From the NCBI RefSeq assembly GCF_001417735.1, contig NZ_BBUZ01000031.1, forward strand, positions 124,001-188,000: DNA of 64,000 bases. Direction: 5' to 3'. This document shows positions 32,206-40,959 of the stretch, one piece after another. A program made the position numbers and the translations under genes. The number at the start of each line of letters is the position of its first letter. Position 1 is the stretch's first letter. The DNA is from Streptomyces sp. NBRC 110028. Its GTDB lineage: Bacteria > Actinomycetota > Actinomycetes > Streptomycetales > Streptomycetaceae. The notes below the pieces were generated by a model. That model was not told where the DNA came from. It saw nothing but the letters and a program-made list of their open reading frames with translations, and did no database searches.

Positions 32206-32392
32206 CGCAGGGCTTAACGCCCGGATGCCGCACGAGGTGTCGCCGGTCGGCGTCCGGCGGACCGGCCGTATGCGGGCGCGGCCCCATTGTGCCGGTCCGG
32301 GGCCCGGACTTCGCGGGGTTCGGGCTGTGCGGGGTTCGGCCGTCGCGGGGCCGGCTCTGCGGCTCAGGCGTCGCGGTGGAAGGCTTTACGGC

Positions 32393-32737
32393 TCACGCGT
32401 CGGGGGTGTTGCGCGGGCCGCCCATCTGGATGCCGGCCATCCGCTTCCATTCGTACGGACCCGTGCGGACCTTCGCCGCGAGATCGCCGTCGAAGTCGTC
32501 CTGGAGGGTGAGCCCGGCGATCTCGACGGCGCGGCGGGCCGTGTCCTGGCTGGGGGCGACGAGGGTGCCCCATTCGCCGTTGGCGCCCACCAGGGCGATC
32601 CGGACGGTGCCGCGGCCGATGTGGGCGAGCTGGCCCTCGGCGCTGCCGCCGTGGCTCTTGGCGAAGGCCGTGATCTGGTGGGCGAGCCGCTGGGCCCGCT
32701 TCTCGTCCTTCGGGGACGCCTGCGTGGTATCTGCCAT
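32393..32737 (-). CDS. conserved small protein of unknown function
   Basis: 114-residue soluble protein that I cannot place in a named family. The N-terminal half is a Lys/Arg/Gln-rich helix (DEKRAQRLAHQITAFAKSHGG); the remainder looks alpha/beta with GTVRIALVGANGEWGTLV, RRAVEIAGLTLQDDF and GPYEWKRMAGIQMGG. Codon use is normal for the genome. It starts 24 nt after the ctaB stop on the same strand, so it may be co-transcribed with ctaB. Confidence 0.75.
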   Translation of the reverse strand: MADTTQASPKDEKRAQRLAHQITAFAKSHGGSAEGQLAHIGRGTVRIALVGANGEWGTLVAPSQDTARRAVEIAGLTLQDDFDGDLAAKVRTGPYEWKRMAGIQMGGPRNTPDA

Positions 32738-32761
32738 ACCCCCGATGCTACCCGCCGGTAA

Positions 32762-33727
32762 TTACCGCAGGAAGGGGTCCACGGCGACGGCGACGAACAG
32801 CAGCGAGACATAGGTGATGGACCAGTGGAACAGCCGCATCTCCTTGAGCTTCGCGCCGGTGATCTCCGCCCGGGCGCGCGCCTGGAGCCCGTGCGCCTCC
32901 TTGAGCCAGAACGCGCCCAGCACGGTCGCCACCACCGGGTAGAACCAGCCGGTGTAGCCGAGCGGCCACAGCAGCAGCGAGACGCCGACCATGGCCCAGC
33001 TGTAGAGGACGATCTGCCGGGCGACCGCCTTGTTGCCCGCGATGACGGGCAGCATCGGCACGCTCGCCCGCTCGTAGTCGTCCTTGACCTTCATGGACAG
33101 CGGCCAGTAGTGCGGCGGCGTCCAGAAGAAGATGACCAGGAAGAGGATCACCGCGGCCCAGGACACCTCATTGGTGACCGACGACCAGCCGATGAGCACC
33201 GGCATGCAGCCCGCGATGCCGCCCCACACGATGTTCTGCGAGGTACGCCGCTTGAGCCACATCGTGTAGACGAGGACGTAGAAGGCCAGCGCGCCGAGGG
33301 CCAGCATCGAGGACAGCGGGTTGACGAAAACCCAGAACCAGGCGGTGGAGGTGACGGCGAGCGAGAAGGCGAAGACCAGGCACTCGCGCGGCGAGACCAT
33401 GCCGGTGACCAGAGGACGCTGCGAGGTGCGGTCCATCATCGCGTCGATGTCGCGGTCGTAATACATATTGAACGCGGCGGCGCCACCGGCGGACAGATAG
33501 CCGCCGACGCAGGTCGCGAGGACCAGCCACAGGTCCGGGACGCCCCGGGCGGCCAGGAACATGACCGGCACCGTGGTCATCAGCAGCAGTTCGATGACGC
33601 GCGGCTTGGTCAGCATCACGAACGCCTTGACCCGGGCCCCGGCCGGCCGGTGGCCCGGAAGCCGCTGACCGAGGCTCGATTCGCTCGTTTCGAGCACCCC
33701 CGCAGGACGGGATTCGACGGCCGTCAC
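32762..33727 (-). CDS. ctaB: protoheme IX farnesyltransferase CtaB (heme O synthase)
   Basis: 321-residue UbiA-family prenyltransferase adding a farnesyl group to protoheme to make heme O, the substrate of CtaA. The first Asp-rich motif is NMYYDRDIDAMMDRT and the second WTPPHYWPLSMKVKDDYERA; eight or nine membrane helices are visible. GTG 33727 is chosen with AGGGG upstream and gives the start TAVESRP; a longer frame from 33799 would read through the promoter. It is divergent from tkt, as in other streptomycetes. Confidence 0.93.
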   Translation of the reverse strand: MTAVESRPAGVLETSESSLGQRLPGHRPAGARVKAFVMLTKPRVIELLLMTTVPVMFLAARGVPDLWLVLATCVGGYLSAGGAAAFNMYYDRDIDAMMDRTSQRPLVTGMVSPRECLVFAFSLAVTSTAWFWVFVNPLSSMLALGALAFYVLVYTMWLKRRTSQNIVWGGIAGCMPVLIGWSSVTNEVSWAAVILFLVIFFWTPPHYWPLSMKVKDDYERASVPMLPVIAGNKAVARQIVLYSWAMVGVSLLLWPLGYTGWFYPVVATVLGAFWLKEAHGLQARARAEITGAKLKEMRLFHWSITYVSLLFVAVAVDPFLR

Positions 33728-33956
33728 GCACACCCCTGGTGGAAGCAAGAACCAGCAAGCACCGGAGATGAAGCCCCGGTAAAGACTTGCGCGTACCACG
33801 CCACTCTAGACGTAGCGGATACGCCGCCCGCCCCCGGGGTCCGGTCGTGTTGGCACCCCCCGAAAGACCAGCGCGGACGGTCCGCATAACCCTCCGATGA
33901 CCATGGGAACACCGCCGGAACACCGCTTTGCGTGAGCCCCGTGAGGGAACTGGCAG
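33728..33956. other. ctaB-tkt intergenic region, left part
   Basis: Contains the ctaB ribosome-binding site near its start; beyond it I see no gene, palindrome or convincing ctaB promoter. A SigR-like promoter for tkt follows at 33957. The full gap between the divergent genes is 373 bp. Confidence 0.5.
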
Positions 33957-33982
33957 GGAATGCCGGAACCTTGGGATTCGTT
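33957..33982 (+). promoter_or_regulatory. SigR-type promoter of the tkt operon
   Basis: GGAAT (33957-33961), 18 bp, GTT (33980-33982) fits the consensus of the Streptomyces thiol-stress sigma factor SigR exactly. It would give a leader of about 110 nt before the tkt GTG. NADPH from the operon would support the thioredoxin/mycothiol systems SigR controls. Confidence 0.6.
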
Positions 33983-34100
33983 CCCCAGGACGTTGAGTGG
34001 AACTCGAAAAGATGACCGTTCTTACAGGGGTAGGCTCGACAACGCCGGTGTGCATACGGTCACCGGACAGCGACATTGTGGAGAGGAGCCCTGACTCAGG

Positions 34101-36179
34101 GTGAGCACGAAGCCGACTACCACAGACCTCGAATGGACCGATCTGGACCAGCGGGCCGTTGACACCGCCCGCGTCCTGGCCATGGACTCCGTACAGAAGG
34201 TCGGTAACGGCCACCCTGGCACGGCCATGAGTCTCGCGCCCGCCGCCTACCTTCTGTTCCAGAAGCTGATGCGGCACGACCCCTCCGACGCGGGCTGGGC
34301 GGGCCGCGACCGGTTCGTCCTCTCCCCCGGGCACACCAGCCTGACCCTCTACGTCCAGCTCTACCTGGCGGGCTTCGGCCTGGAGCTGGAGGACCTCAAG
34401 TCGTTCCGCACCTGGGGCAGCCTCACCCCGGGCCACCCGGAGTACGGCCACACCACCGGTGTGGAGACCACCACCGGGCCGCTCGGCCAGGGCATCGCGA
34501 ACGCGGTAGGCATGGCGATGGCCGCCCGCTACGAGCGCGGCCTGTTCGACCCCGAGGCGCCCGAGGGCGCCTCTCCGTTCGACCACACCATCTGGGCGAT
34601 CGTCTCCGACGGCGACCTGGAGGAGGGCATCTCCGCCGAGGCGTCCTCGCTGGCCGGCCACCAGAAGCTGGGCAACATCGTCGCCCTCTACGACGACAAC
34701 CACATCTCCATCGAGGGCGACACCGCCACCGCGCTGTCCGAGGACGTGCTGAAGCGGTACGAGGCGTACGGCTGGCACGTCCAGCGCATCGAGCAGGCGG
34801 CCAGCGGCGACTTCGACATCGAGCAGCTGTACGCGGCGCTCAAGGCGGCGCAGGCCGAGACCGAGCGCCCCTCGATCATCGCCGCCCGCACGATCATCGC
34901 CTGGCCCGCGCCGAACGCGCAGAACACCGAGGCATCCCACGGCTCCGCGCTCGGCGCCGACGAGGTCGCCGCCACCAAGCGGGTCCTGGGCTTCGACCCC
35001 GAGCAGCACTTCCAGGTCGACACCGAGGTCATCAACCACACCCGCGGCCTGGTCGACCGCGCCCGCGAGGCGCACGCCGCCTGGGACAAGAAGCTCCAGG
35101 AGTGGCGCAACAACAACCCCGAGCGCGCCGCCCAGTTCGACCGCGTCACCGCCGGTGAGCTGCCGGACGGCTGGGAGAGCGCGCTGCCGGTCTTCGAGGC
35201 GGGCAAGGACGTCGCCACCCGCAAGGCGTCCGGTCAGGTGCTCAAGGCGCTCGGCGGAGTGATCCCGGAGCTGTGGGGCGGCTCGGCCGACCTCGCGGGC
35301 TCCAACAACACCACCATCGACGCGTCCTCGTCCTTCCTCCCGAAGGGCAACCCGCTGCCGGAGGCCGACCCGTACGGGCGAACGATCCACTTCGGCATCC
35401 GTGAGCACGCCATGGGCTCGACCATGAACGGCATCGCGCTGCACGGCAACACCCGTGTCTACGGCGGCACGTTCCTCGTCTTCTCCGACTACATGCGCCC
35501 GGCCGTGCGGCTGGCCGCGCTGATGAAGCTGCCGGTCACCTACGTGTGGACGCACGACTCCATCGGTCTCGGCGAGGACGGCCCCACCCACCAGCCGGTC
35601 GAGCACCTGTCCGCGCTGCGCGCCATCCCGGGCCTGAACATCGTGCGCCCGGCCGACGCCAACGAGACCGCCATCGCCTGGCGCGAGATCACCCGCCGTC
35701 ACCACGACAAGCCGGCCCCGCACGGCCTCGCGCTCACGCGGCAGAACGTGCCGACGTACCAGGCCAACGAGGACGCCGCCAAGGGCGGTTACGTCCTGTT
35801 CGAGGCCGAGGGCGGCCAGCCGCGGGTGATCCTGATCGGCACCGGCTCCGAGGTCCAGCTCGCCGTCGAGGCGCGTGAGCAGTTGCAGGCCGCCGGTGTG
35901 CCCACCCGTGTCGTCTCGATGCCCTCGATCGAGTGGTTCGAAGAGCAGGACAAGGGGTACCGCGACAGCGTGCTGCCGCCGTCCGTGAAGGCGCGCGTGG
36001 CCGTGGAAGCCGGTATCGGCCTCACGTGGTACCGCTACGTCGGCGAGGCCGGCCGCATCGTCTCGCTGGAGCACTTCGGCGCCTCCGCCGACTACAAGGT
36101 GCTCTACCGGGAGTTCGGCCTGACCGCCGACGCCGTGGCCAGCGCCGCCCGCGAGTCCCTGGACGCCGCCGGGCAGTGA
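34101..36179 (+). CDS. tkt: transketolase
   Basis: 692-residue thiamine-diphosphate enzyme of the non-oxidative pentose phosphate pathway. KVGNGHPGTAMSLAP, GPLGQGIANAVGMAMA and VSDGDLEEGISAEASSLAGHQKLGNIVALYDDN (ThDP/Mg site) are visible in the first domain, FGIREHAMGSTMNGIALHG with the catalytic Glu in the second, and THDSIGLGEDGPTHQPVEHL follows. GTG start at 34101. It leads a five-gene cluster with tal 47 nt downstream. Confidence 0.96.
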   Translation: MSTKPTTTDLEWTDLDQRAVDTARVLAMDSVQKVGNGHPGTAMSLAPAAYLLFQKLMRHDPSDAGWAGRDRFVLSPGHTSLTLYVQLYLAGFGLELEDLKSFRTWGSLTPGHPEYGHTTGVETTTGPLGQGIANAVGMAMAARYERGLFDPEAPEGASPFDHTIWAIVSDGDLEEGISAEASSLAGHQKLGNIVALYDDNHISIEGDTATALSEDVLKRYEAYGWHVQRIEQAASGDFDIEQLYAALKAAQAETERPSIIAARTIIAWPAPNAQNTEASHGSALGADEVAATKRVLGFDPEQHFQVDTEVINHTRGLVDRAREAHAAWDKKLQEWRNNNPERAAQFDRVTAGELPDGWESALPVFEAGKDVATRKASGQVLKALGGVIPELWGGSADLAGSNNTTIDASSSFLPKGNPLPEADPYGRTIHFGIREHAMGSTMNGIALHGNTRVYGGTFLVFSDYMRPAVRLAALMKLPVTYVWTHDSIGLGEDGPTHQPVEHLSALRAIPGLNIVRPADANETAIAWREITRRHHDKPAPHGLALTRQNVPTYQANEDAAKGGYVLFEAEGGQPRVILIGTGSEVQLAVEAREQLQAAGVPTRVVSMPSIEWFEEQDKGYRDSVLPPSVKARVAVEAGIGLTWYRYVGEAGRIVSLEHFGASADYKVLYREFGLTADAVASAARESLDAAGQ

Positions 36180-36226
36180 CGCCCGCATCCGACTTGAACA
36201 GCGACGAGCAACAGGAGACACACCCC

Positions 36227-37345
36227 ATGACAGACGCACTCAAGCGGCTGGCCGACGAAGGCGTCGCGATCTGGCTCGACGACCTCTCCCGGAAGCGGAT
36301 CACCTCCGGCAATCTCGCCGAACTGATCGACCAGCAGCATGTCGTCGGCGTCACCACCAACCCGTCGATCTTCCAGAAGGCGATCTCCGGCGGCGACGGT
36401 TACGAGCAGCAGCTCACCGATCTCGCGGCCCGCAAGGTCACCGTCGAGGAAGCCGTCCGGATGATCACCACCGCGGACGTCCGGGACGCCGCCGACATCC
36501 TGCGCCCGGTCCACGACGCGACCGGCGGCCAGGACGGCCGGGTCTCCATCGAGGTCGACCCGCGGCTGGCCCACAACACGAGGGCCACCATCGCCGAGGC
36601 CAAGCAGCTCGCCTGGCTGGTGGACCGCCCGAACACCTTCATCAAGATCCCGGCCACCCAGGCGGGCCTTCCGGCGATCACCGAGGTGATCGGCCTGGGC
36701 ATCAGCGTCAACGTCACGCTGATCTTCTCCCTGGAGCGCTACCGCGCGGTCATGGACGCCTACCTGACCGGTCTGGAGAAGGCCAAGGCGGCCGGTCTCG
36801 ACATCTCCAAGATCCACTCGGTGGCGTCCTTCTTCGTGTCCCGGGTGGACACCGAGATCGACAAGCGCATCGACAAGCAGGGCACCGACGAGGCCAAGGC
36901 GCTGCGCGGCAAGGCCGCCATCGCCAACGCCCGGCTGGCCTTCCAGGCGTACGAGGAGGTCTTCGGCTCCGACCGCTGGGCCGCCCTGGACCGCGCATCC
37001 GCCAACAAGCAGCGTCCGCTGTGGGCCTCGACCGGCGTCAAGGACCCGGCCTACAAGGACACCCAGTACGTCGACGAGCTGGTTGCCCCGGGCACCGTCA
37101 ACACGATGCCGGAAGCCACCCTCGAGGCGGTCGCCGACCACGGCGAGATCAAGGGCAACACCGTGGCCGGTGGCTACGAGCAGGCCAAGGCCGACATCGA
37201 GGCCCTGGCCTCCATCGGCATCTCGTACGACGAGGTCGTGCAGCTTCTGGAGGACGAGGGCGTCGAGAAGTTCGAGACGTCCTGGAACGACCTGCTGAAG
37301 TCCACTGAGGCGGAGCTGAACCGCCTCGCACCGTCGGAGGCGTGA
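36227..37345 (+). CDS. tal: transaldolase
   Basis: 372-residue long-type actinobacterial transaldolase exchanging dihydroxyacetone units between sugar phosphates. VVGVTTNPSIFQKAISGG, NTFIKIPATQAGLPAI with the Schiff-base Lys, SVNVTLIFSLERYRAVM and ASFFVSRVDTEIDKRI are typical. ACAGGAG precedes the ATG. It lies 47 nt after tkt and 4 nt before zwf. Confidence 0.95.
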   Translation: MTDALKRLADEGVAIWLDDLSRKRITSGNLAELIDQQHVVGVTTNPSIFQKAISGGDGYEQQLTDLAARKVTVEEAVRMITTADVRDAADILRPVHDATGGQDGRVSIEVDPRLAHNTRATIAEAKQLAWLVDRPNTFIKIPATQAGLPAITEVIGLGISVNVTLIFSLERYRAVMDAYLTGLEKAKAAGLDISKIHSVASFFVSRVDTEIDKRIDKQGTDEAKALRGKAAIANARLAFQAYEEVFGSDRWAALDRASANKQRPLWASTGVKDPAYKDTQYVDELVAPGTVNTMPEATLEAVADHGEIKGNTVAGGYEQAKADIEALASIGISYDEVVQLLEDEGVEKFETSWNDLLKSTEAELNRLAPSEA

Positions 37346-37349
37346 AACC

Positions 37350-38876
37350 TTGACCACCAGCAGCAATCCGCTGCGTGACCCGAAGGACCGGCGGCTTCCG
37401 CGCATCGCGGGGCCGTCCGGCCTGGTCATCTTCGGGGTCACGGGTGACCTGTCCCGCAAGAAGCTGATGCCCGCCGTCTACGACCTGGCCAACCGCGGTC
37501 TGCTGCCGCCGGGCTTCTCGCTCGTCGGATTCGCCCGCCGCGACTGGGAGCACGAGGACTTCGCCCAGGTCGTCCACGACGCGGTGAAGGAACACGCGCG
37601 GACGGAGTTCCGCGAGGAGGTCTGGCAGCAGCTCGCCGAGGGATTCCGCTTCGTACCCGGGGAATTCTCCGACGATGAGGCGTTCGCCAAGCTGAAGGCG
37701 ACCATAGAGGAGCTGGACAAGGCCCGCGGCACCGGCGGCAACTTCGCCTTCTACCTCTCCGTGCCGCCCAAGTTCTTCCCCAACGTGGTGCGGCAGCTCA
37801 AGAAGCACGGGCTGTCCGACGGGCAGAACCACTCCTGGCGGCGCGCCGTCATCGAGAAGCCCTTCGGCCACGACCTGAAGAGCGCCCAGGAGCTGAACCA
37901 GGTCGTCCACGAGGTCTTCCGGCCCAGCGACGTCTTCCGGATCGACCACTACCTGGGCAAGGAGACGGTCCAGAACATCCTGGCGCTGCGCTTCGCCAAC
38001 ACCATGTTCGAGCCGCTGTGGAACCGTAGTTACGTCGACCACGTACAGATCACCATGGCCGAGGACATCGGCATCGGCGGCCGCGCCGGCTACTACGACG
38101 GCATCGGCGCCGCCCGTGACGTCATCCAGAACCACCTGCTCCAGCTGCTCGCCCTGACCGCCATGGAGGAGCCCGCCTCCTTCGACGCCAAGGCGCTGGT
38201 CACCGAGAAGCTGAAGGTCCTCACCGCCGTCAAGCTGCCGCGCGAACTGGGCAAGCACACCGTGCGCGGCCAGTACGCGCACGGCTGGCAGGGCGGCGAG
38301 GAGGTGCGCGGCTACCTCGAAGAAGACGGCATCGACCCGCAGTCCAAGACCGACACCTACGCCGCGGTCAAGCTGGAGATCGACAACCGCCGCTGGGCGG
38401 GCGTCCCGTTCTACCTGCGCACCGGCAAGCGGCTGGGGCGCCGGGTCACCGAGATCGCCGTCGTCTTCCAGCGCGCCCCGCACTCCCCCTTCGACGCCAC
38501 CGACACCCAGGAGCTGGGGCAGAACGCCCTGGTCATCCGGGTGCAGCCGGACGAGGGCGTCACCATCCGGTTCGGCTCCAAGGTGCCCGGCACCTCCATG
38601 GAGATCCGCGACGTGACGATGGACTTCCAGTACGGCGAGTCCTTCACCGAGTCCAGCCCCGAGGCGTACGAGCGGCTGCTGCTCGACGTCCTGCTGGGCG
38701 ACGCGAACCTCTTCCCGCGCCACCAGGAGGTGGAGGAGTCCTGGCGGATCCTCGATCCCGTAGAGGAGTACTGGGAGAAGCACGGGAAGCCCGAGCAGTA
38801 CACGGCCGGAACCTGGGGGCCGAAGGCCGCGGACGAGATGCTCGCACGAGACGGACGGAGCTGGCGGCGGCCATGA
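37350..38876 (+). CDS. zwf: glucose-6-phosphate 1-dehydrogenase
   Basis: 508-residue enzyme for the first, NADPH-yielding step of the pentose phosphate pathway. Nucleotide site FGVTGDLSRKK (28-38), VIEKPFGHDLKSAQELN, and active-site FRIDHYLGKETVQN with the catalytic His are conserved. The TTG start at 37350 is supported by GTCGGAGG upstream and the normal N-terminus (SSNPLRDPKDRRLPRI). It overlaps opcA by 4 bp, matching the need for OpcA in enzyme assembly. Confidence 0.96.
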   Translation: MTTSSNPLRDPKDRRLPRIAGPSGLVIFGVTGDLSRKKLMPAVYDLANRGLLPPGFSLVGFARRDWEHEDFAQVVHDAVKEHARTEFREEVWQQLAEGFRFVPGEFSDDEAFAKLKATIEELDKARGTGGNFAFYLSVPPKFFPNVVRQLKKHGLSDGQNHSWRRAVIEKPFGHDLKSAQELNQVVHEVFRPSDVFRIDHYLGKETVQNILALRFANTMFEPLWNRSYVDHVQITMAEDIGIGGRAGYYDGIGAARDVIQNHLLQLLALTAMEEPASFDAKALVTEKLKVLTAVKLPRELGKHTVRGQYAHGWQGGEEVRGYLEEDGIDPQSKTDTYAAVKLEIDNRRWAGVPFYLRTGKRLGRRVTEIAVVFQRAPHSPFDATDTQELGQNALVIRVQPDEGVTIRFGSKVPGTSMEIRDVTMDFQYGESFTESSPEAYERLLLDVLLGDANLFPRHQEVEESWRILDPVEEYWEKHGKPEQYTAGTWGPKAADEMLARDGRSWRRP

Positions 38877-40105
38877 ACATCGATCTCACGGACACCACGT
38901 CCAGCCGGATCAACTCCGCTCTGGTCCAGGCACGCCGGGCCACCGGCACTCCGGCCGTGGGCATGGTGCTCACCCTCGTCATCGTCACCGACGAGGGCAA
39001 CCACTACGACGCGCTGAAGGCCGCGAGCGAGGCGTCCAAGGAGCACCCCTCACGCATCCTGGTCGTCATCAAGCGGCCGGGCCGCTCGCCGCGCGACCGC
39101 AAGATGGCCCGGATGGACGCCGAGGTCCGGGTCGGCGGCGAGACCGGCACCGGTGAGACGGTCCTGCTGCGGCTCCACGGCGAACTGGCCAACCACGCCT
39201 ACTCGGTGGTCCTGCCGCTGCTGCTGCCGGACGCCCCGGTCGTGGTGTGGTGGCCCGAGGACGCCCCGGAGCACCCCGCCAAGGACCTGCTGGGGCAGCT
39301 GGCCCAGCGCCGCATCACCGACGCCCAGGCCACCGAGGACCCGGTCGCCACCCTCGGCCTGCGGGCCGAGACGTACACCCCGGGCGACACCGACCTGGCG
39401 TGGACCCGGATCACGCCGTGGCGCAGTGTGCTGGCGGCAGCGCTGGACCAGAAGCACTCGAAGATCACCTCCGCGGTCGTCGAGGGCGAGGCGTACAACC
39501 CGAGCAGCGAACTGCTCGCGCTGTGGCTCGCCGAGCGGCTGCGGGTCCCGGTCGACCGGCAGATCACCGAGGGTCCGGGGCTGACCGCGGTGCGGCTGGA
39601 GACGGCCGACGGCGTGATCTGCCTGGACCGGGCCGACGGCGCGCTGGCCGAGCTGGCGATGCCGGGCCAGCCGGACCGGCACGTCGCACTGCAGCGGCGG
39701 GAGATGTCGGAGCTGATCGCCGAGGAGCTGCGCCGGCTCGACCCGGACGAGATGTACGCGATCTCGGTGAAGTTCGGCGTGAACAAGCTGAACGGCGGCG
39801 GTACGGCCCGGCACGACCCGGCCCCCGCCGGGACCGCGGATGCCGCCCCGTCCGGCGGCGGCACGGCCACCGCGACCGCCGAGAGGCCGCGCGAGGCGCC
39901 GGCGCCGCCCCGGCCGCCGCTGCCGACGCGCGACCCGGGCACCGCTCCGTCCCCGACGAACACCCCCGCCCCGCCGCAGGCCCCGTCGGCTCCGAAGCCC
40001 TCGGACCTGAAGCCGGGCGGCAAGCCGGAGGGAAAGCCCGGCGGGAGCAGCGGGAACGGCGGGAACGGCGGGAACGGCGGGAACGGCGGAAAGGCAGACA
40101 AGTGA
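38873..40105 (+). CDS. opcA: glucose-6-phosphate dehydrogenase assembly protein OpcA
   Basis: 410-residue OpcA, an actinobacterial/cyanobacterial factor needed for active glucose-6-phosphate dehydrogenase. The conserved part (about 1-310) includes RATGTPAVGMVLTLVIVTDE, PSRILVVIKRPGR, VLPLLLPDAPVVVWWPED and DPDEMYAISVKFGVNKLNGGG. The last 100 residues are a Pro/Ala then Gly/Asn/Lys low-complexity tail ending in four 9-bp DNA repeats. It is coupled by 4-bp overlaps to zwf and pgl. Confidence 0.94.
   Translation: MNIDLTDTTSSRINSALVQARRATGTPAVGMVLTLVIVTDEGNHYDALKAASEASKEHPSRILVVIKRPGRSPRDRKMARMDAEVRVGGETGTGETVLLRLHGELANHAYSVVLPLLLPDAPVVVWWPEDAPEHPAKDLLGQLAQRRITDAQATEDPVATLGLRAETYTPGDTDLAWTRITPWRSVLAAALDQKHSKITSAVVEGEAYNPSSELLALWLAERLRVPVDRQITEGPGLTAVRLETADGVICLDRADGALAELAMPGQPDRHVALQRREMSELIAEELRRLDPDEMYAISVKFGVNKLNGGGTARHDPAPAGTADAAPSGGGTATATAERPREAPAPPRPPLPTRDPGTAPSPTNTPAPPQAPSAPKPSDLKPGGKPEGKPGGSSGNGGNGGNGGNGGKADK
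40052..40087 (+). repeat. 9-bp tandem repeat in opcA tail
   Basis: Four exact copies of GGGAACGGC encode a Gly-Asn-Gly repeat near the OpcA C-terminus. Slippage-prone; copy number probably varies among strains without affecting function. Confidence 0.85.
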
Positions 40106-40884
40106 CCGCCCCGCAGGTCGTCGTCCACCGCGACAAGGAGCTGATGGCCCAGGCGGCCGCGGCCCGGCTGATCACGAAGATCGTCGACGCCCAGGCCGCC
40201 CGGGGCTCCGCCTCCGTCGTGCTGACCGGCGGCCGCAACGGCAACGGCCTGCTGGCGGCCCTCGCCACGTCCCCCGCGCGCGACGCCGTGGACTGGTCCC
40301 GGCTGGACCTGTGGTGGGGCGACGAGCGGTTCCTGCCGGACGGCCACCCGGACCGCAACGTCACCCAGGCCCGGGAGGCGCTGCTGGACGCGGTGGATCT
40401 GGACCCGGCGCGGGTGCATCCCATGCCCGCGTCCGACGGCCCGTACGGCGGCGATGTGGAGGCCGCCGCGGAGGCGTACGGCATCGAGCTGGGCCGCGCC
40501 GCACGGCCGGAGAACCACGGCGCGGCACCGTCCTTCGACGTCGCTCTGCTGGGCGTCGGCCCGGACACCCATGTGGCCTCGCTCTTCCCCGAGCTGCCCG
40601 CCGTCCGGGAGACCGAGCGGACGGTGGTCGGGGTGCGCGGTGCGCCCAAGCCGCCGCCCACCCGGATCTCGCTGACCCTGCCCGCGATCCGCGCGGCGCG
40701 GGAGGTGTGGCTGCTGGCCGCCGGTGAGGACAAGGCGAAGGCGGTGACCATCGCCCTGTCGGGGGCCGGGGAGATCCAGGCCCCGGCGGCGGGCGCGTAC
40801 GGCCGCAGCCGCACGCTGTGGCTGCTGGACCGGGCGGCGGCGAGCGGTCTGCCGCGCGAGCTGTACCCACCGGCCTCGCCGTAG
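40102..40884 (+). CDS. pgl: 6-phosphogluconolactonase
   Basis: 260-residue lactonase hydrolysing 6-phosphogluconolactone after zwf. Family motifs are VVLTGGRNGNGLLAAL, LWWGDERFLPDGHPDRN, ALLGVGPDTHVASLFPELPA and RISLTLPAIRAAREVWLLAAGEDKA. GTG 40102 overlaps the opcA stop by 4 bp. It ends the pentose-phosphate operon, 10 bp before a long hairpin. Confidence 0.94.
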   Translation: MTAPQVVVHRDKELMAQAAAARLITKIVDAQAARGSASVVLTGGRNGNGLLAALATSPARDAVDWSRLDLWWGDERFLPDGHPDRNVTQAREALLDAVDLDPARVHPMPASDGPYGGDVEAAAEAYGIELGRAARPENHGAAPSFDVALLGVGPDTHVASLFPELPAVRETERTVVGVRGAPKPPPTRISLTLPAIRAAREVWLLAAGEDKAKAVTIALSGAGEIQAPAAGAYGRSRTLWLLDRAAASGLPRELYPPASP

Positions 40885-40894
40885 GCGCTGTCCG

Positions 40895-40938
40895 GCGGCG
40901 ATCCCCCGTGCGCTCGGGTGCGCACGGGGGATCGCCGC
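40895..40938. terminator. bidirectional hairpin between pgl and pgi
   Basis: 19-bp perfect arms (40895-40913 and 40920-40938) with a 6-nt loop, lying 10 bp after pgl and 21 bp after the end of convergent pgi. It likely terminates both. Confidence 0.85.
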
Positions 40939-40959
40939 TTTCAGGGCAGCGTCACCGCC

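Noticed and set aside
33168..36239. 1023-codon open frame antisense to ctaB/tkt
   Set aside because: It mirrors the real ctaB and tkt genes; composition is Gly/Arg/Val-rich with no family signature, a typical GC-rich shadow frame.
33168..40925. Alternative long frames on the minus strand through the pentose-phosphate operon
   Set aside because: Each overlaps a clearly recognised gene in full and lacks ribosome sites or motifs.
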